A stretch of DNA of 64,000 nt from Lysinibacillus sp. G4S2 (GCF_030348505.1 NZ_JAUCFJ010000002.1:562001-626000); one strand, 5' to 3'; counted from the stretch's first letter, positions 1 to 9,216 are shown. A program made the numbers and translations. Notes: a model not told the origin generated them from the sequence alone.

Positions 1-1
1 T

Positions 2-1033
2 GCATATATCCCTGCATTCTGCGATATCGTAGTGATGGTGGAAGGTAATGCATCGATGTATTTAGGGTCTCCACGTATGGCGGAGATGGTTATCGGTGAG
101 AAGGTAGATTTAGAAACGATGGGTGGAGCGAAAATGCACTGTTCCGTTTCTGGTTGCGGAGATGTGCTCGCAAAAACGGAGCAGGAAGCTATTACTTATG
201 CGCGTAAATATTTAAGCTATTTTCCAAATAACTATGCAGAGCGCAGTAAGGTTGAGACACCGAAGCCACCAGCTTCATTTGATAAGTCTATTGAAGAACT
301 AATACCAACAAATCAAAACGTTCCATTTGATATGTATAAGTTAATTGAACGTGTTATTGATGAAGATTCGTTCTGTGAAGTGAAAAAATTATTCGCTCCA
401 GAATTAATTACAGGGCTTGGGCGCATTAATGGGCAATCGGTTGGAATTATCGCCAATCAACCGCGCGTAAAGGGAGGCGTTTTGTTCCACGATTCGGCTG
501 ATAAAGCAGCAAAGTTCATTTCACTTTGCGATGCGTTTAATATTCCTCTTCTTTTCCTTGCAGATGTACCAGGCTTTATGATTGGTACGCAAGTTGAAAA
601 AGCTGGGATTATACGCCATGGAGCAAAAATGATTTTTGCGATGAGCGAGGCGACTGTTCCTAAATTAACGGTTATTGTTCGTAAAGCATATGGTGCTGGG
701 CTATATGCAATGGCTGGTCCTGCTTTTGAGCCAGACTGCTGTATTGCGCTATCCAACGCACAAATTGCTGTAATGGGCCCTGAAGCTGCAGTCAATGCAG
801 TTTACGCAAATAAAATTGCTGAACTTCCAAAAGAAGAGCAGGCAAGCTTTATTGCAGAGAAACGCAAGGAATATCAAGAGGAAATCGATGTCTACCGTCT
901 AGCTTCAGAGCTTATCATTGACGATGTTATTGAGCCAAATGATTTAAGAAAAGCACTTGAATCACGTTTAGAGCTTTATATGTCCAAGTATTTATTATTC
1001 TCAGAGCGCAAGCATGGAGTAAATCCAGTATAA
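2..1033 (+). CDS. acyl-CoA carboxylase beta subunit (carboxyltransferase), 5' truncated
   Basis: The gene enters from the left edge; 343 codons are visible and an open frame runs from base 2, so the true start lies outside. The protein is the carboxyltransferase half of a biotin-dependent propionyl- or methylcrotonyl-CoA carboxylase type enzyme, which moves CO2 from carboxybiotin to an acyl-CoA in the cytosol. Seen: the N-terminal segment with GSPRMAEMVIGE, and the C-terminal crotonase-like domain with ADVPGFMIG, then AYGAGLYAM and the conserved MGPEAAVNAVY. The missing part should be about 170 residues, given family lengths near 510. Propionyl-CoA (YqjD/PccB-like) is my best substrate guess; methylcrotonyl-CoA is possible. 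A strong terminator follows the stop. Confidence 0.9.
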   Translation, partial: AYIPAFCDIVVMVEGNASMYLGSPRMAEMVIGEKVDLETMGGAKMHCSVSGCGDVLAKTEQEAITYARKYLSYFPNNYAERSKVETPKPPASFDKSIEELIPTNQNVPFDMYKLIERVIDEDSFCEVKKLFAPELITGLGRINGQSVGIIANQPRVKGGVLFHDSADKAAKFISLCDAFNIPLLFLADVPGFMIGTQVEKAGIIRHGAKMIFAMSEATVPKLTVIVRKAYGAGLYAMAGPAFEPDCCIALSNAQIAVMGPEAAVNAVYANKIAELPKEEQASFIAEKRKEYQEEIDVYRLASELIIDDVIEPNDLRKALESRLELYMSKYLLFSERKHGVNPV

Positions 1034-1045
1034 AGCCATTTATAA

Positions 1046-1076
1046 AAAAGCTGTCTCAATTGAGGCAGCTTTTTAG
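1046..1076 (+). terminator. intrinsic terminator after the carboxylase gene
   Basis: Stem AAAGCTGTCTCA/TGAGGCAGCTTT with a very short loop, followed by a T tract, 13 bp after the carboxylase stop. Confidence 0.85.
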
Positions 1077-1180
1077 AATGCAAATGGACGTGTTGGAATA
1101 TAAATATATGGTTAGCTATTGCATGAGGAGGTAGTGCATATTAAAATAGGGGAGGATAAAGGGAAGTAGGTGGTACAGGC

Positions 1181-1753
1181 ATGCAAAAAAATAACATTTC
1201 AAATGTGCAAGGTGATGCCAAGCTACCATTACCTTATCGTGCATTGATAGATACATATTATCTACCAATAAAGATAGCAGGTTGGATATTTTTCAGTATC
1301 TATTCAACTATAGCTTTTTATAAATTGGTCATTGATCGTCTAGTGAATGTAGTCATTATGTTAGTCAAGGGTGAATACACTTTTGTAGAATTAGGGCTTT
1401 TTGATTATAGTGACTGGCGATTAACAACAAATTTTGTTCCCTTTGAAACAATTCTTCGTTATATAAATTACTCCCAGTATTTTAATCTGGACATCATTAT
1501 TATCAATTTGCTCGGCAATTTATTAATATTTACTCCGATGGGCTTTTTACTACCATTATTATCGAAAAAATACCGAAAAGCTTGGTCAATTATTTTTGTG
1601 GGATTTTTATCCAGCCTAGCGGTAGAAACTGTACAATTTATTTTTAGGGTTGGGTCAACAGATATTGATGACTTGATTTTAAATACGCTTGGCGCATGGC
1701 TTGGCTATTTAGCCTATAAAAGTATACTTATTAAACCTAAAAAAAATAGATAG
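1181..1753 (+). CDS. VanZ-like family membrane protein
   Basis: A 190-residue integral membrane protein. Hydrophobic stretches lie near residues 29-52, 98-125, 133-150 and 165-180. The VanZ signature is visible: the N-GN-IF-P-GFLLP pattern (NLLGNLLIFTPMGFLLP), then SLAVETVQFIF and DIDDLILNTLGAWLGY. VanZ itself gives low-level teicoplanin resistance, but most chromosomal relatives have no known function, so no resistance role is claimed. It sits alone between two terminators. The ATG follows purine-rich sequence but no textbook ribosome site, so the start is moderately sure. Confidence 0.85.
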   Translation: MQKNNISNVQGDAKLPLPYRALIDTYYLPIKIAGWIFFSIYSTIAFYKLVIDRLVNVVIMLVKGEYTFVELGLFDYSDWRLTTNFVPFETILRYINYSQYFNLDIIIINLLGNLLIFTPMGFLLPLLSKKYRKAWSIIFVGFLSSLAVETVQFIFRVGSTDIDDLILNTLGAWLGYLAYKSILIKPKKNR

Positions 1754-1785
1754 AAACAGTCCTTGCAAAAGGGCTGTTTTTTTGT
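1754..1785 (+). terminator. intrinsic terminator after the VanZ-like gene
   Basis: Stem AAACAGTCC/GGGCTGTTT followed by a run of seven T, directly after the stop. Confidence 0.75.
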
Positions 1786-1794
1786 GGCTCAACA

Positions 1795-1826
1795 CCAAAA
1801 GTTATGGTGATGAGCCATTCTTATGG
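1795..1826. repeat. short fragment of dispersed element family A
   Basis: GGCTCAACACCAAAAG next to TTATGGTGATGAGCC reproduces the two inverted ends of family A (full copies near 18.3, 20.2 and 41.9 kb) without an interior. The rest of the 1754-2118 gap is AT-rich and apart from the palindrome at 2053 shows nothing recognisable. Confidence 0.5.
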
Positions 1827-2052
1827 TGAATTCCCACTATTTTAAAAGTGATAACAGTAATAATTTTTTATTGAAATTAATAATTGAAGTAATAAACGAA
1901 TGGGAAAAACGGATTTCAAGAAAGGTCTTTATGCCTATTTTGTGGAAAGTGAATTATTTCTTTAGGAGGTTAGTAGTAATTTGCTCTTGAATTTAATAAA
2001 GAAAATTCCGATAATTAGTGTACAGAAACTGTTCAGATTGTCTATGTATAGT

Positions 2053-2082
2053 AAATAGAAAATAGAATCATATTTTCTATTT
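2053..2082. promoter_or_regulatory. perfect 12-bp inverted repeat upstream of the SprA-like gene
   Basis: AAATAGAAAATA, six bases, then TATTTTCTATTT: a perfect palindrome ending 36 bp before the ATG at 2119. No T run follows, so an operator or an mRNA leader hairpin fits better than a terminator. The binding factor is unknown. Confidence 0.5.
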
Positions 2083-2118
2083 AACTTGCATATTAAATTA
2101 GAAAGCCGAGGTGAAAAT

Positions 2119-2865
2119 ATGAAACTATCAAACCTAATAGAACAAGAAAGAATTTCATCACACTATAATCGTAAAAAGATTTTGCAGCGAAAAGAAGCGG
2201 GTGATGCATATCGAAAAAACGCACTGTATTTTCAGCCCAAGAAAAATCCGGTATTGCTTGAGCTAGAAAATTTACTACTAGGGCACACGGATCAAGACCT
2301 CTACGAGCAACAAAAAGAGGAATCAAAAGAAGTGACGCCCCAACAGCAAGCAATCATTCAGGATTTGCAGCAAATGAAAAAGGATGTGCTTGCTCGTGAG
2401 CAAACGCAAAAGTCAGATACTCTTGAAGCAGAGCATTTAGATAAAGAAGTGCCAACAGTAGACGATGCAAATGCCAATGAGAAGTTACAAATTCTAGAGC
2501 AAGTGCGAAATGCAGCACTAGTACCGCTACAACTATCACCACAGGATTTACGTGTAGCGGCAAGTGCAAATGCTCAAATACAGCACATGCAAGCGCAATT
2601 AAATGGCCAAGAAGTTGATGAAAGTGAAATAGATGCTAATGAGCCTGTTTTTGTACGTGAAGTGATTGAAGTCAAAGTGCCAGAACGTTTTTCGAATGAA
2701 TTGAAATTGGATCCATTTGCAGATACAATTTTCGGTAAGAGTTATGAGGAGGCATTCAAGGCACGAACATTTAAATATGCTTCTGAAAAATATGCCGCTC
2801 ATATTCAAATGGCGAAAAACGGGTATCAACCAGAAATAGATTCTATGTTCTCTATGATAGCCTAA
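2119..2865 (+). CDS. SprA-family (PF12118-like) protein lacking the metalloprotease motif
   Basis: A 248-residue soluble, charged protein of unknown function. The ATG at 2119 follows CGAGGTGAAAAT and is preferred over an ATG 33 bp upstream. The segment ILEQVRNAALVPLQLSPQD with following RVAASANAQI matches, as I recall it, the conserved C-terminal block of the SprA-related putative metalloprotease family (VR-AALAP--PS-QD--VAA). In that family a motif like REVRAHEQAH provides HExxH; here the aligned place reads KDVLAREQTQ, so both histidines are gone. It therefore looks like a catalytically dead member. The flanks are diverged and the alignment was made by eye. It may share a transcript with ybaK, 24 bp downstream. 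Confidence 0.5.
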   Translation: MKLSNLIEQERISSHYNRKKILQRKEAGDAYRKNALYFQPKKNPVLLELENLLLGHTDQDLYEQQKEESKEVTPQQQAIIQDLQQMKKDVLAREQTQKSDTLEAEHLDKEVPTVDDANANEKLQILEQVRNAALVPLQLSPQDLRVAASANAQIQHMQAQLNGQEVDESEIDANEPVFVREVIEVKVPERFSNELKLDPFADTIFGKSYEEAFKARTFKYASEKYAAHIQMAKNGYQPEIDSMFSMIA

Positions 2866-2889
2866 TGCTAGAGATAGGAGATTGTTAAC

Positions 2890-3384
2890 ATGGCAAAGGC
2901 AAAGCATGCAAAGACAAATGCTATCAGATTGTTGGAGCAGCAAAAAATACAATTTGAAGTAATTGAATATGAGACGGGTGACGGCCAAGTTGACGGAATT
3001 TCGGTTGCTGAAAAAATTGGTCACCCAGCTTCTCGTGTTTTCAAAACATTAGTAGCAAAGGCAAGTGCCCAAAAGCTTTTTGTCTTTGTTATTCCTGTGG
3101 CTGAAGAGCTTGATTTAAAAGCAGCGGCCAAAGTCGTTGGCGAGAAAAAAATCGAAATGCTTGCTGTTAAAGAGCTACTCGGCTATACAGGCTATGTAAG
3201 AGGGGGTTGCTCACCAGTAGGAATGAAGAAGCTTTATCCGACAGTTATTGATGCGTCGGCTCAAGTGCAAGAAAATATTATTGTGAGCGCAGGAAAAATC
3301 GGCATGCAAATCCATGTCCAACTAGATGATTTAGTAGCTGTGACAAAGGCAAAGCTCGCACCAATTACTACTACCCAAGAATGA
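2890..3384 (+). CDS. ybaK: Cys-tRNA(Pro)/Cys-tRNA(Cys) deacylase YbaK/EbsC
   Basis: A 164-residue single-domain editing protein that hydrolyses Cys mischarged onto tRNA-Pro by prolyl-tRNA synthetase. Seen: the N-terminal [15 protein letters not shown] segment, the ASRVFKTLV core with its conserved lysine, and the family signature [14 protein letters not shown]. Length agrees with the family (about 155-165). The ATG follows GAGATAGGAGATTGTTAAC. It lies 24 bp after the SprA-like gene and is closed by its own terminator. Confidence 0.9.
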   Translation: MAKAKHAKTNAIRLLEQQKIQFEVIEYETGDGQVDGISVAEKIGHPASRVFKTLVAKASAQKLFVFVIPVAEELDLKAAAKVVGEKKIEMLAVKELLGYTGYVRGGCSPVGMKKLYPTVIDASAQVQENIIVSAGKIGMQIHVQLDDLVAVTKAKLAPITTTQE

Positions 3385-3402
3385 TAGGTTGGGTAGTTTT
3401 TT
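3367..3402 (+). terminator. intrinsic terminator after ybaK
   Basis: Stem ACTACCCAA/TTGGGTAGT overlapping the last codons of ybaK, followed by T7. Confidence 0.85.
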
Positions 3403-3431
3403 TATTTGGGATGTCAGGTAGGTGGCAGATA

Positions 3432-3613
3432 CGCTCAGGCTGAATGGAAAGTGATCGGGTAGCCGGAAGAACCGCTCGGGTTGGATGAGAAAGTGATCGG
3501 GTAGCGGGAAGAACCGCTCGGGTTGGGTGAGAAAGTGATCGGGTAGCGGGAAGAACCGCTCGGGTTGGGTGTAAAAATGATCGGGTAGGCCTCAGAACCG
3601 CTCGGGTTGAATC
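3432..3613. repeat. tandem array 1: four 42-bp units, each two 21-bp half units
   Basis: Units start at 3432, 3474, 3516 and 3558, and a partial one at 3600. Each consists of GCTCGGGTTGG plus 10 bp, then GATCGGGTAGC plus 10 bp, so the shared core (A/C)TCGGGT returns every 21 bp. The array fills the ybaK-yczE gap. It forces stop-free frames on the minus strand that are not genes. Confidence 0.9.
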
Positions 3614-3710
3614 TCTTTTCAACGGAATCAACCAAAATTCATAATTCGAGATTTTTGTAGAAAATATGGTAAAGTTAGAGCAATATCATACATAGAAAGA
3701 GGAACATGAA

Positions 3711-4346
3711 ATGCGAAAAATTACGGGGTGGCGGTGGACATTTTTTATTGGTGGCTTAATGGTGATGTCACTTGGAATTACAATGTCCATTAAAGGGAAA
3801 GTCGTAGGAACGAGCCCTTGGGATGTGTTGCATGTAGGTTTATTTCAGAACTTTGGTTTATCAATTGGTGTTTGGTCTATTTTAACTGGGCTTTTAATTG
3901 TTGTTTCAACTTCAATTGTTTTGCGAGAATGGCCAAAGGTAGGGACATGGCTTAATATGTTACTGATTGGGTCATTTATAGATGTTTTTAATTGGATATT
4001 GCCGTCCACCAATAGCTATGGCTTACAGGTAACATATTTTGTAGTGGGTTTATTTGTTTTAAGCTTTGGTTGTGGGATGTATATTGCACCGAATATGGGA
4101 GCGGGGCCGCGGGATACATTAATGATGATTCTTGTTGAAAAGTTTGGTGGGACAATTAAAACAGCACGAATGGGTATCGAGGTGTTTGTCACAATTGTTG
4201 GCTGGTTACTTGGTGGTCCCGTTGGCGTTGGTACGGTGGTCATTGCTTTAACATCAGGCTATATTGTGCAATATTCATTACCTTATTGTCGGAAGGTATT
4301 AATGAAGTGTATTGGCAATGTCGAGGAAATGAAACCATTCTATTAA
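3711..4346 (+). CDS. YczE/YyaS-type integral membrane protein
   Basis: A 211-residue protein with about five hydrophobic helices (near 9-28, 48-68, 78-98, 103-125 and 150-185). Two internally similar loops carry GTSPWDVLH and GAGPRDTLM, the hallmark of the YczE/YyaS group. B. subtilis YczE affects surfactin production, but the molecular activity is unknown, so only the family is assigned. The ATG follows AGAGGAACATGAA. It is a single gene with its own terminator. Confidence 0.8.
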   Translation: MRKITGWRWTFFIGGLMVMSLGITMSIKGKVVGTSPWDVLHVGLFQNFGLSIGVWSILTGLLIVVSTSIVLREWPKVGTWLNMLLIGSFIDVFNWILPSTNSYGLQVTYFVVGLFVLSFGCGMYIAPNMGAGPRDTLMMILVEKFGGTIKTARMGIEVFVTIVGWLLGGPVGVGTVVIALTSGYIVQYSLPYCRKVLMKCIGNVEEMKPFY

Positions 4347-4349
4347 ATA

Positions 4350-4398
4350 GGAAGCTACTTTTATCTGTTAAAGATATAAGTAGCTTTTCATTTTTTTT
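4350..4398 (+). terminator. intrinsic terminator after the YczE-like gene
   Basis: Stem GAAGCTACTT/AAGTAGCTTTT with a 17-base loop, followed by T8. Confidence 0.75.
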
Positions 4399-4445
4399 AA
4401 AGTAACTTCATATAATGCATGGCATAAGGTAAAGGGGGAACGATA

Positions 4446-5522
4446 TTGAACGGAAATGTGACCTATTATTTTGGACACGCACTGACTGGGCAAGGGATTA
4501 AACATTTATATAAAGAAATGATGGCAGAGGCAGAATTAGTTTATATTTTGCAGGGCGCGCCGACGTTTAAAGGATCGGAGCTGCTTAAAGAGCTCGGTTA
4601 TTTTTATGTCAAGCAGGGCTTATCAGTGGAGTGGTTTAAGCATGCTTTGCTAGAGGATGTTGTGGAGGCTGTGTACGTTCGAGGGTGTAATCGACTATTT
4701 GTATGGTCATCGGAATGGGGGATTGAACCAATTTTTCTCGGAACAAAGCATCGTGTAATGTCATTTTACGATTGTTTAGAAGAAAACCAGCTTGAAAAAA
4801 TTGGTGAACAGCTCTCTGATGCAATGAAGGAACGAGAATTATGGCGTAAGAAATGTATTTGGATGCTTGATAGAGCTATAAAGATTCATGATGATTGGGA
4901 AATAGTCACACAGAGCTGTATGAACTGGCAAGCATTAAATGACCAAGTGGATATTTTAAAGACAGATGTTTTCCAAACAATGGTCTTAAATAAAACAGGA
5001 ATGCGCACACATCGTTTACTTGGAACATTAACACCAAGGGGCGCCGAAAATACAGTAGAAAGCATGACAAAAAATTTAACTAGAAGATTAATGATTAAAG
5101 GCAAGCCAGGTACAGGTAAATCTTCTTTAATGAAGGGAATAGCAGATGAAGCAAATGCGAGAGGGTTAGATGCACAAATTGTTTGGTGTGGCTTAGATGC
5201 GAGCTCTGTTGACATGGTCATTATCCCGGAATTAAATTTCTGCATCTTTGATAGTACAGAGCCACATGTATTTGATCCACAGGATGGAAGACTAGGAGAT
5301 GAAATCTTTGATATAGGAAAACATTGTGCGCTTTCACAGGAAGCGGAGGCTAAAATCGAGGATATACGGGCAAAGTATAAAGAAGCCATTCAGGATGCAA
5401 TGGGTTATTCCAAGCGATATGCCGAAGCAGAGTATACAGTTCGTCGATTATTAGATAATTGTATATCGTCATCTCATTGGCGAGAAAAAACGGCCCCACT
5501 TTTCGAAAGATTAACAAAGTAA
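4446..5522 (+). CDS. P-loop ATPase of the PRK06851 type
   Basis: A 358-residue soluble protein of unknown function. The TTG start is chosen because AAGGGGGAACGATA precedes it. The C-terminal half has a clear Walker A, GKPGTGKSSLMKG (about residues 219-231). The family usually carries two P-loop domains; here the N-terminal position reads FGHALTGQGIKHLY and lacks the GK[ST], so only the second site is likely to bind nucleotide. A Walker B-like IIPELNFCIFD lies about 40 residues further on. It sits 60 bp upstream of kbl, so co-transcription is possible, but no metabolic link is evident. Confidence 0.7.
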   Translation: MNGNVTYYFGHALTGQGIKHLYKEMMAEAELVYILQGAPTFKGSELLKELGYFYVKQGLSVEWFKHALLEDVVEAVYVRGCNRLFVWSSEWGIEPIFLGTKHRVMSFYDCLEENQLEKIGEQLSDAMKERELWRKKCIWMLDRAIKIHDDWEIVTQSCMNWQALNDQVDILKTDVFQTMVLNKTGMRTHRLLGTLTPRGAENTVESMTKNLTRRLMIKGKPGTGKSSLMKGIADEANARGLDAQIVWCGLDASSVDMVIIPELNFCIFDSTEPHVFDPQDGRLGDEIFDIGKHCALSQEAEAKIEDIRAKYKEAIQDAMGYSKRYAEAEYTVRRLLDNCISSSHWREKTAPLFERLTK

Positions 5523-5589
5523 TTTTTCAAATAGCGTGCTTGTGCTACACTAGGAGCTAGAACAGTTTTCCTAGGAAAGGATGATACGC

Positions 5590-6780
5590 TTGTCGAAAGT
5601 ATTGAATGCATTTTTAGATGAAAACCTACAAGCCTTACACAATCAAGGCTTATACAATGAAATTGATCCAGTAGAAGGAGCAAACGGACCGATCATTCAG
5701 GTGCGTGGCAAAAACCTAATCAATCTATCTTCAAACAATTATCTTGGCTTAGCAACAAATGAAGAATTAAAGCGTATTGCCAAAGAAACAATTGATAAAT
5801 ATGGCGTGGGAGCTGGCGCAGTTCGTACGATTAACGGCACGCTTGATTTACACGTAAAATTGGAGGAAAAGCTTGCTGAATTTAAAGGAACAGAGGCAGC
5901 TATTTCTTACCAATCAGGCTTTAACTGTAATATGGCGGCTATTTCAGCTGTAATGGATAAAAATGATGCGATTCTTTCGGACCAATTAAACCATGCATCC
6001 ATTATTGATGGCTGTCGTTTATCACGTGCGAAAATTATTGCCTATAATCACTCGGATATGGACGATTTACGTACAAAGGCAAAAGAAGCAACAGAATCAG
6101 GCTTATACAATAAAATCATGGTTATTACGGATGGCGTATTCTCAATGGATGGTGATATTGCCAAATTACCAGAAATTGTTGAGATTGCGAAAGAGTTTGA
6201 TTTAATTACGTATGTTGATGATGCACACGGCTCAGGTGTAACTGGTAAAGGGAAGGGTACAGTGAAGCATTTCGGTTTAGAAAAAGAAATCGACTTCCAA
6301 ATTGGTACACTGTCTAAAGCAATTGGCGTTGTTGGTGGATATGTAGCTGGTAAAAAGAATTTAATTGACTGGCTAAAAGTACGTTCACGTCCATTTTTAT
6401 TCTCAACAGCATTACCACCAGGCGATGTTGCTGCGATTACAGCGGCAGTGCAAATGCTGATTGACTCAACAGAGCTTCACGATAAGCTTTGGGAAAATGG
6501 CAACTATTTAAAAGCGGGTCTTGCTAAGTTAGGCTTTAATATTGGCGAATCTGAAACACCGATTACACCATGTATTATTGGCGATGAAAAGCTTACGCAG
6601 GAGTTTTCACATCGTTTATTTGAAGAAGGTGTCTACGCGAAATCAATCGTTTTCCCAACGGTTCCTAAAGGCACAGGACGTGTTCGTAATATGCCTACAG
6701 CGGCGCACACAAAAGAAATGCTAGACGATGCGCTAGCAATCTATGAAAAAGTTGGCCGTGAGCTAGGTGTAATTCAATAA
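5590..6780 (+). CDS. kbl: glycine C-acetyltransferase (2-amino-3-ketobutyrate CoA ligase)
   Basis: A 396-residue PLP enzyme that cleaves 2-amino-3-oxobutanoate with CoA into glycine and acetyl-CoA, the second step of threonine breakdown after Tdh. The TTG at 5590 (reading [12 protein letters not shown]) is preferred over an ATG 9 bp upstream because AGGAAAGGA lies 8 bp before it. Seen: the alpha-oxoamine synthase motifs [15 protein letters not shown] and the PLP lysine in [13 protein letters not shown]. In most genomes kbl is next to tdh; here tdh lies about 12 kb downstream at 19150. A terminator follows. Confidence 0.92.
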   Translation: MSKVLNAFLDENLQALHNQGLYNEIDPVEGANGPIIQVRGKNLINLSSNNYLGLATNEELKRIAKETIDKYGVGAGAVRTINGTLDLHVKLEEKLAEFKGTEAAISYQSGFNCNMAAISAVMDKNDAILSDQLNHASIIDGCRLSRAKIIAYNHSDMDDLRTKAKEATESGLYNKIMVITDGVFSMDGDIAKLPEIVEIAKEFDLITYVDDAHGSGVTGKGKGTVKHFGLEKEIDFQIGTLSKAIGVVGGYVAGKKNLIDWLKVRSRPFLFSTALPPGDVAAITAAVQMLIDSTELHDKLWENGNYLKAGLAKLGFNIGESETPITPCIIGDEKLTQEFSHRLFEEGVYAKSIVFPTVPKGTGRVRNMPTAAHTKEMLDDALAIYEKVGRELGVIQ

Positions 6781-6786
6781 AAAATT

Positions 6787-6818
6787 GGGCTGCCTCAATA
6801 GTGAGGTAGCCCTTTTTT
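6787..6818 (+). terminator. intrinsic terminator after kbl
   Basis: Stem GGGCTGCCTCA/TGAGGTAGCCC with an ATAG loop and T6. Confidence 0.9.
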
Positions 6819-6826
6819 GAGGTTGA

Positions 6827-7120
6827 GACGGATAGAATGGCTAAAGGGACGGATAGCTAGGCTGAGTTGACGGATAGAATGGCTAAAGGGACGGATAGCT
6901 AGGCTGAGTTGACGGATAGAATGGCTAAAGGGACGGATAGCTAGGCTGAGTTGACGGATAGAATGGCTAAAGGGACGGATAGCTAGGCTGAGTTGACGGA
7001 TAGAATGGCTAAAGGGACGGATAGCTAGGCTGAGTTGACGGATAGAACGGTCAAAGCGACGGATAGCTACTCCAAAGTGACGGATAGAAATGCAAAAATG
7101 ACCGATTGACTTATTGAGGT
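6827..7120. repeat. tandem array 2: fourteen 21-bp units with GACGGATAG core
   Basis: Units begin at 6827 and every 21 bp to 7100. Two unit types alternate, GACGGATAGAATGGCTAAAG plus one base and GACGGATAGCTAGGCTGAGT plus one base, giving a 42-bp super-period. The last units drift. The array fills the space between the convergent genes kbl and mtnE. The core is the same as in array 7 at 52.2 kb. Confidence 0.93.
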
Positions 7121-7140
7121 CAGGCAGGCGAAAGAAGCGT

Positions 7141-8310
7141 TCATGAACTAAATAAGTTTAATTTTTCAATTCTGCTAATTGCTTCACGTAAGCGTTCTTC
7201 ACTAACGAGTAAACCAACTCGCACATAACCTTCGCCATATTGACCAAAGCCATTGCCAGCAGCTACGGCGATATTAGCCTTGTCGAGTAATAAATCGGCA
7301 AATTGCTCGCTCGTATAACCTAATGGAACAGGGAGCCATGCAAAGAAAGAGCCTTTTGGTGCGGTTACTTGCCAACCAATTCGCTGTGCTTCTTCGATAA
7401 GAACGTTTCGACGACGTTCATAAGTTGCTCTTAGCTCATCCGCACAACTCTGGGAAGTAGTAAGCGCAACTGCTGCGGCTTGTTGCACTGCAGGGAATTG
7501 ACTACAAAATAGATGATCTTGAATAAGGTTGATAGCTGCAATAATATCTGGGTTACCAACTGCAAAACCAATACGCCAGCCTGCCATATTATACGTTTTG
7601 GATAATGTATACATTTCAATGCCGACATCTTTTGCACCGTCAGCCTGCAGGAAGCTGATAGGTTTATTGCCATCGAATCCAATCGCCCCGTAGGCAAAAT
7701 CATGTGATACGATAATATTGTGCTCTTTTGCAAAGCGTACTGTTTCCTCGAAAAATTCAAGGGTTGCAGTACCTCCAGTCGGGTTATTTGGGTAATTCAA
7801 GTAAAGAAGCTTTGCCTTTTCTTTCGCTTTATCAGATAAAGCATGATAATCCGGTAGGAAACTATTTTCTGCAAAAAGTGGCATGACTTCAAAATGAACA
7901 TCACCTAATACGACACCTGATAAGTAGTCTGGATAGCCAGGATCAGGTAATAGTATTGTATCGCCAGGATTTAAAACAGCTAACGGTAGCTCAACAAGAC
8001 CAATTTTCGTACCACCGAGAATAGCTACCTCAGTCTCGGGATCAATGTCAACATTGTATTCACGTTTGTAAAAATCAGCTGCTGCTTGACGTAACTCTGC
8101 TAAACCACGAAATGGAGAGTATTTATGATTTTGAGGATTTTCAACTGCCTCCTGTAGTGCTTTAGTAATGTGTGGAGGAGTGGGTTGATCTGGATTACCT
8201 TGACCAAGATTGATAACATCGCGCCCTTCTGCTAGAGCAGCGTTTACTTTTTGCACGAGTGCTGCAAAAAATTGAGTTGGGAGTTGCTGTAGTTTTTTTG
8301 AGAATTCCAT
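7141..8310 (-). CDS. mtnE: methionine-salvage / glutamine transaminase MtnE-like
   Basis: A 389-residue fold-type I PLP aminotransferase. It closely resembles B. subtilis MtnE (YkrV), which transfers the amino group of glutamine to 4-methylthio-2-oxobutanoate. Seen: the N-terminal LPTQFFAALVQKVN, NLGQGNPDQPTP, NYPNNPTGG, the PLP lysine in TLSKTYNMAGWRIG and the C-terminal EGYVRVGLL. The ATG follows AAAAAGGTGGACGTGC. The omega-amidase mtnU lies just beyond the divergent phzF-like gene, which fits a coupled reaction removing 2-oxoglutaramate. No other mtn genes are visible, and no SAM riboswitch was seen upstream. Confidence 0.85.
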   Translation of the reverse strand: MEFSKKLQQLPTQFFAALVQKVNAALAEGRDVINLGQGNPDQPTPPHITKALQEAVENPQNHKYSPFRGLAELRQAAADFYKREYNVDIDPETEVAILGGTKIGLVELPLAVLNPGDTILLPDPGYPDYLSGVVLGDVHFEVMPLFAENSFLPDYHALSDKAKEKAKLLYLNYPNNPTGGTATLEFFEETVRFAKEHNIIVSHDFAYGAIGFDGNKPISFLQADGAKDVGIEMYTLSKTYNMAGWRIGFAVGNPDIIAAINLIQDHLFCSQFPAVQQAAAVALTTSQSCADELRATYERRRNVLIEEAQRIGWQVTAPKGSFFAWLPVPLGYTSEQFADLLLDKANIAVAAGNGFGQYGEGYVRVGLLVSEERLREAISRIEKLNLFSS

Positions 8311-8421
8311 GCACGTCCACCTTTTTCAGAATATAATAATAATTATTAATGAATACTATTACTTTTTTTATTAATTGTCTAGAGTCTTTTCAGTACTACA
8401 GGTGATATGGGGTGAAAAAAA

Positions 8422-9216
8422 TTGAACAAAGTCTCATATTTTATCGTCAATGCTTTTACTACAGAACTTTACAAGGGAAATCCAGCTGCAGTATGTTTAC
8501 TTGATTCAACAATACCTGAGTTAACTATGCAGAAAATTGCTCAGGAGATTTCCGTACCAACAACAGCTTTTGTCCAAAAGAAGGATAATGATTTTTTTCT
8601 TAGATGGTTTACGCCAGCAAAGGAAATACCGATTTGTGGACATGGAACAATTGCCAGTGCTTTTTTACTTTGGCAACAAGGGATTGTGCCCGTCAATTCT
8701 TCAATTACATTCCAGACTTTAAGTGGTCCTATGAAAGCAATTTGGTTTAATGAACTAGTTGAAATAACGATTAAGAAGTATCGGTTAGAAGAGATTGACT
8801 GTCCTTCGGAGCTTGAAGAATGGCTTGGAATGAAACCGACATATGTAGGGAAAACAGAATTGGATTATATAGTGGAATTAAGTGACGAAGAGTATATTGC
8901 AGATTTTAAAGCTGATTTTCCTGCGATGAAACAGTTTCCTGTACGTGGTGTTTGTATAACGAGTGTTGCTAAGGATGAGGGAATTGACATTGTCTCAAGA
9001 TTTTTTTCCCCAGCACAAGGTATTGATGAAGACCATGTAAATGGTTCCACTCATGGAGCATTAGGACCTTACTGGTGTGAAAAATTATCAAAGGAAAGGA
9101 TTGTTAGCAAACAGCTTTCAAAACGTGGTGGATTATTATACGTTACACCAAAAATAAAAGATGTTGCAATTGCGGGTTCGGCAGTTCGAATATTAAGTGG
9201 TGAACTAGTAATCTAA
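8422..9216 (+). CDS. PhzF-family isomerase-like protein with altered active site
   Basis: A 264-residue protein with the diaminopimelate epimerase-like fold of PhzF. Seen: an N-terminal VNAFTTELYKGNPAAVC, the signature ICGHGTIAS, and near the C-terminus RFFSPAQGIDEDHVNGSTHG. In classical PhzF proteins the second motif reads EDPVTGSAH and a glutamate sits in S-E-T-A/T-F; here these places read EDHVNGSTH and SVPTTAFV, so the catalytic glutamate is absent. The TTG start follows ATGGGGTGAAAAAA. It is divergent from mtnE and upstream of mtnU. Substrate unknown. Confidence 0.75.
   Translation: MNKVSYFIVNAFTTELYKGNPAAVCLLDSTIPELTMQKIAQEISVPTTAFVQKKDNDFFLRWFTPAKEIPICGHGTIASAFLLWQQGIVPVNSSITFQTLSGPMKAIWFNELVEITIKKYRLEEIDCPSELEEWLGMKPTYVGKTELDYIVELSDEEYIADFKADFPAMKQFPVRGVCITSVAKDEGIDIVSRFFSPAQGIDEDHVNGSTHGALGPYWCEKLSKERIVSKQLSKRGGLLYVTPKIKDVAIAGSAVRILSGELVI

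Noticed and set aside
3371-3635. Minus-strand proline/threonine repeat proteins
   Set aside because: They lie entirely in array 1 and carry its 42-bp period; no ribosome site.
8311-8421. SAM (S-box) riboswitch in front of mtnE
   Set aside because: The mtnE leader is too short and AT-rich, and no S-box core is present.
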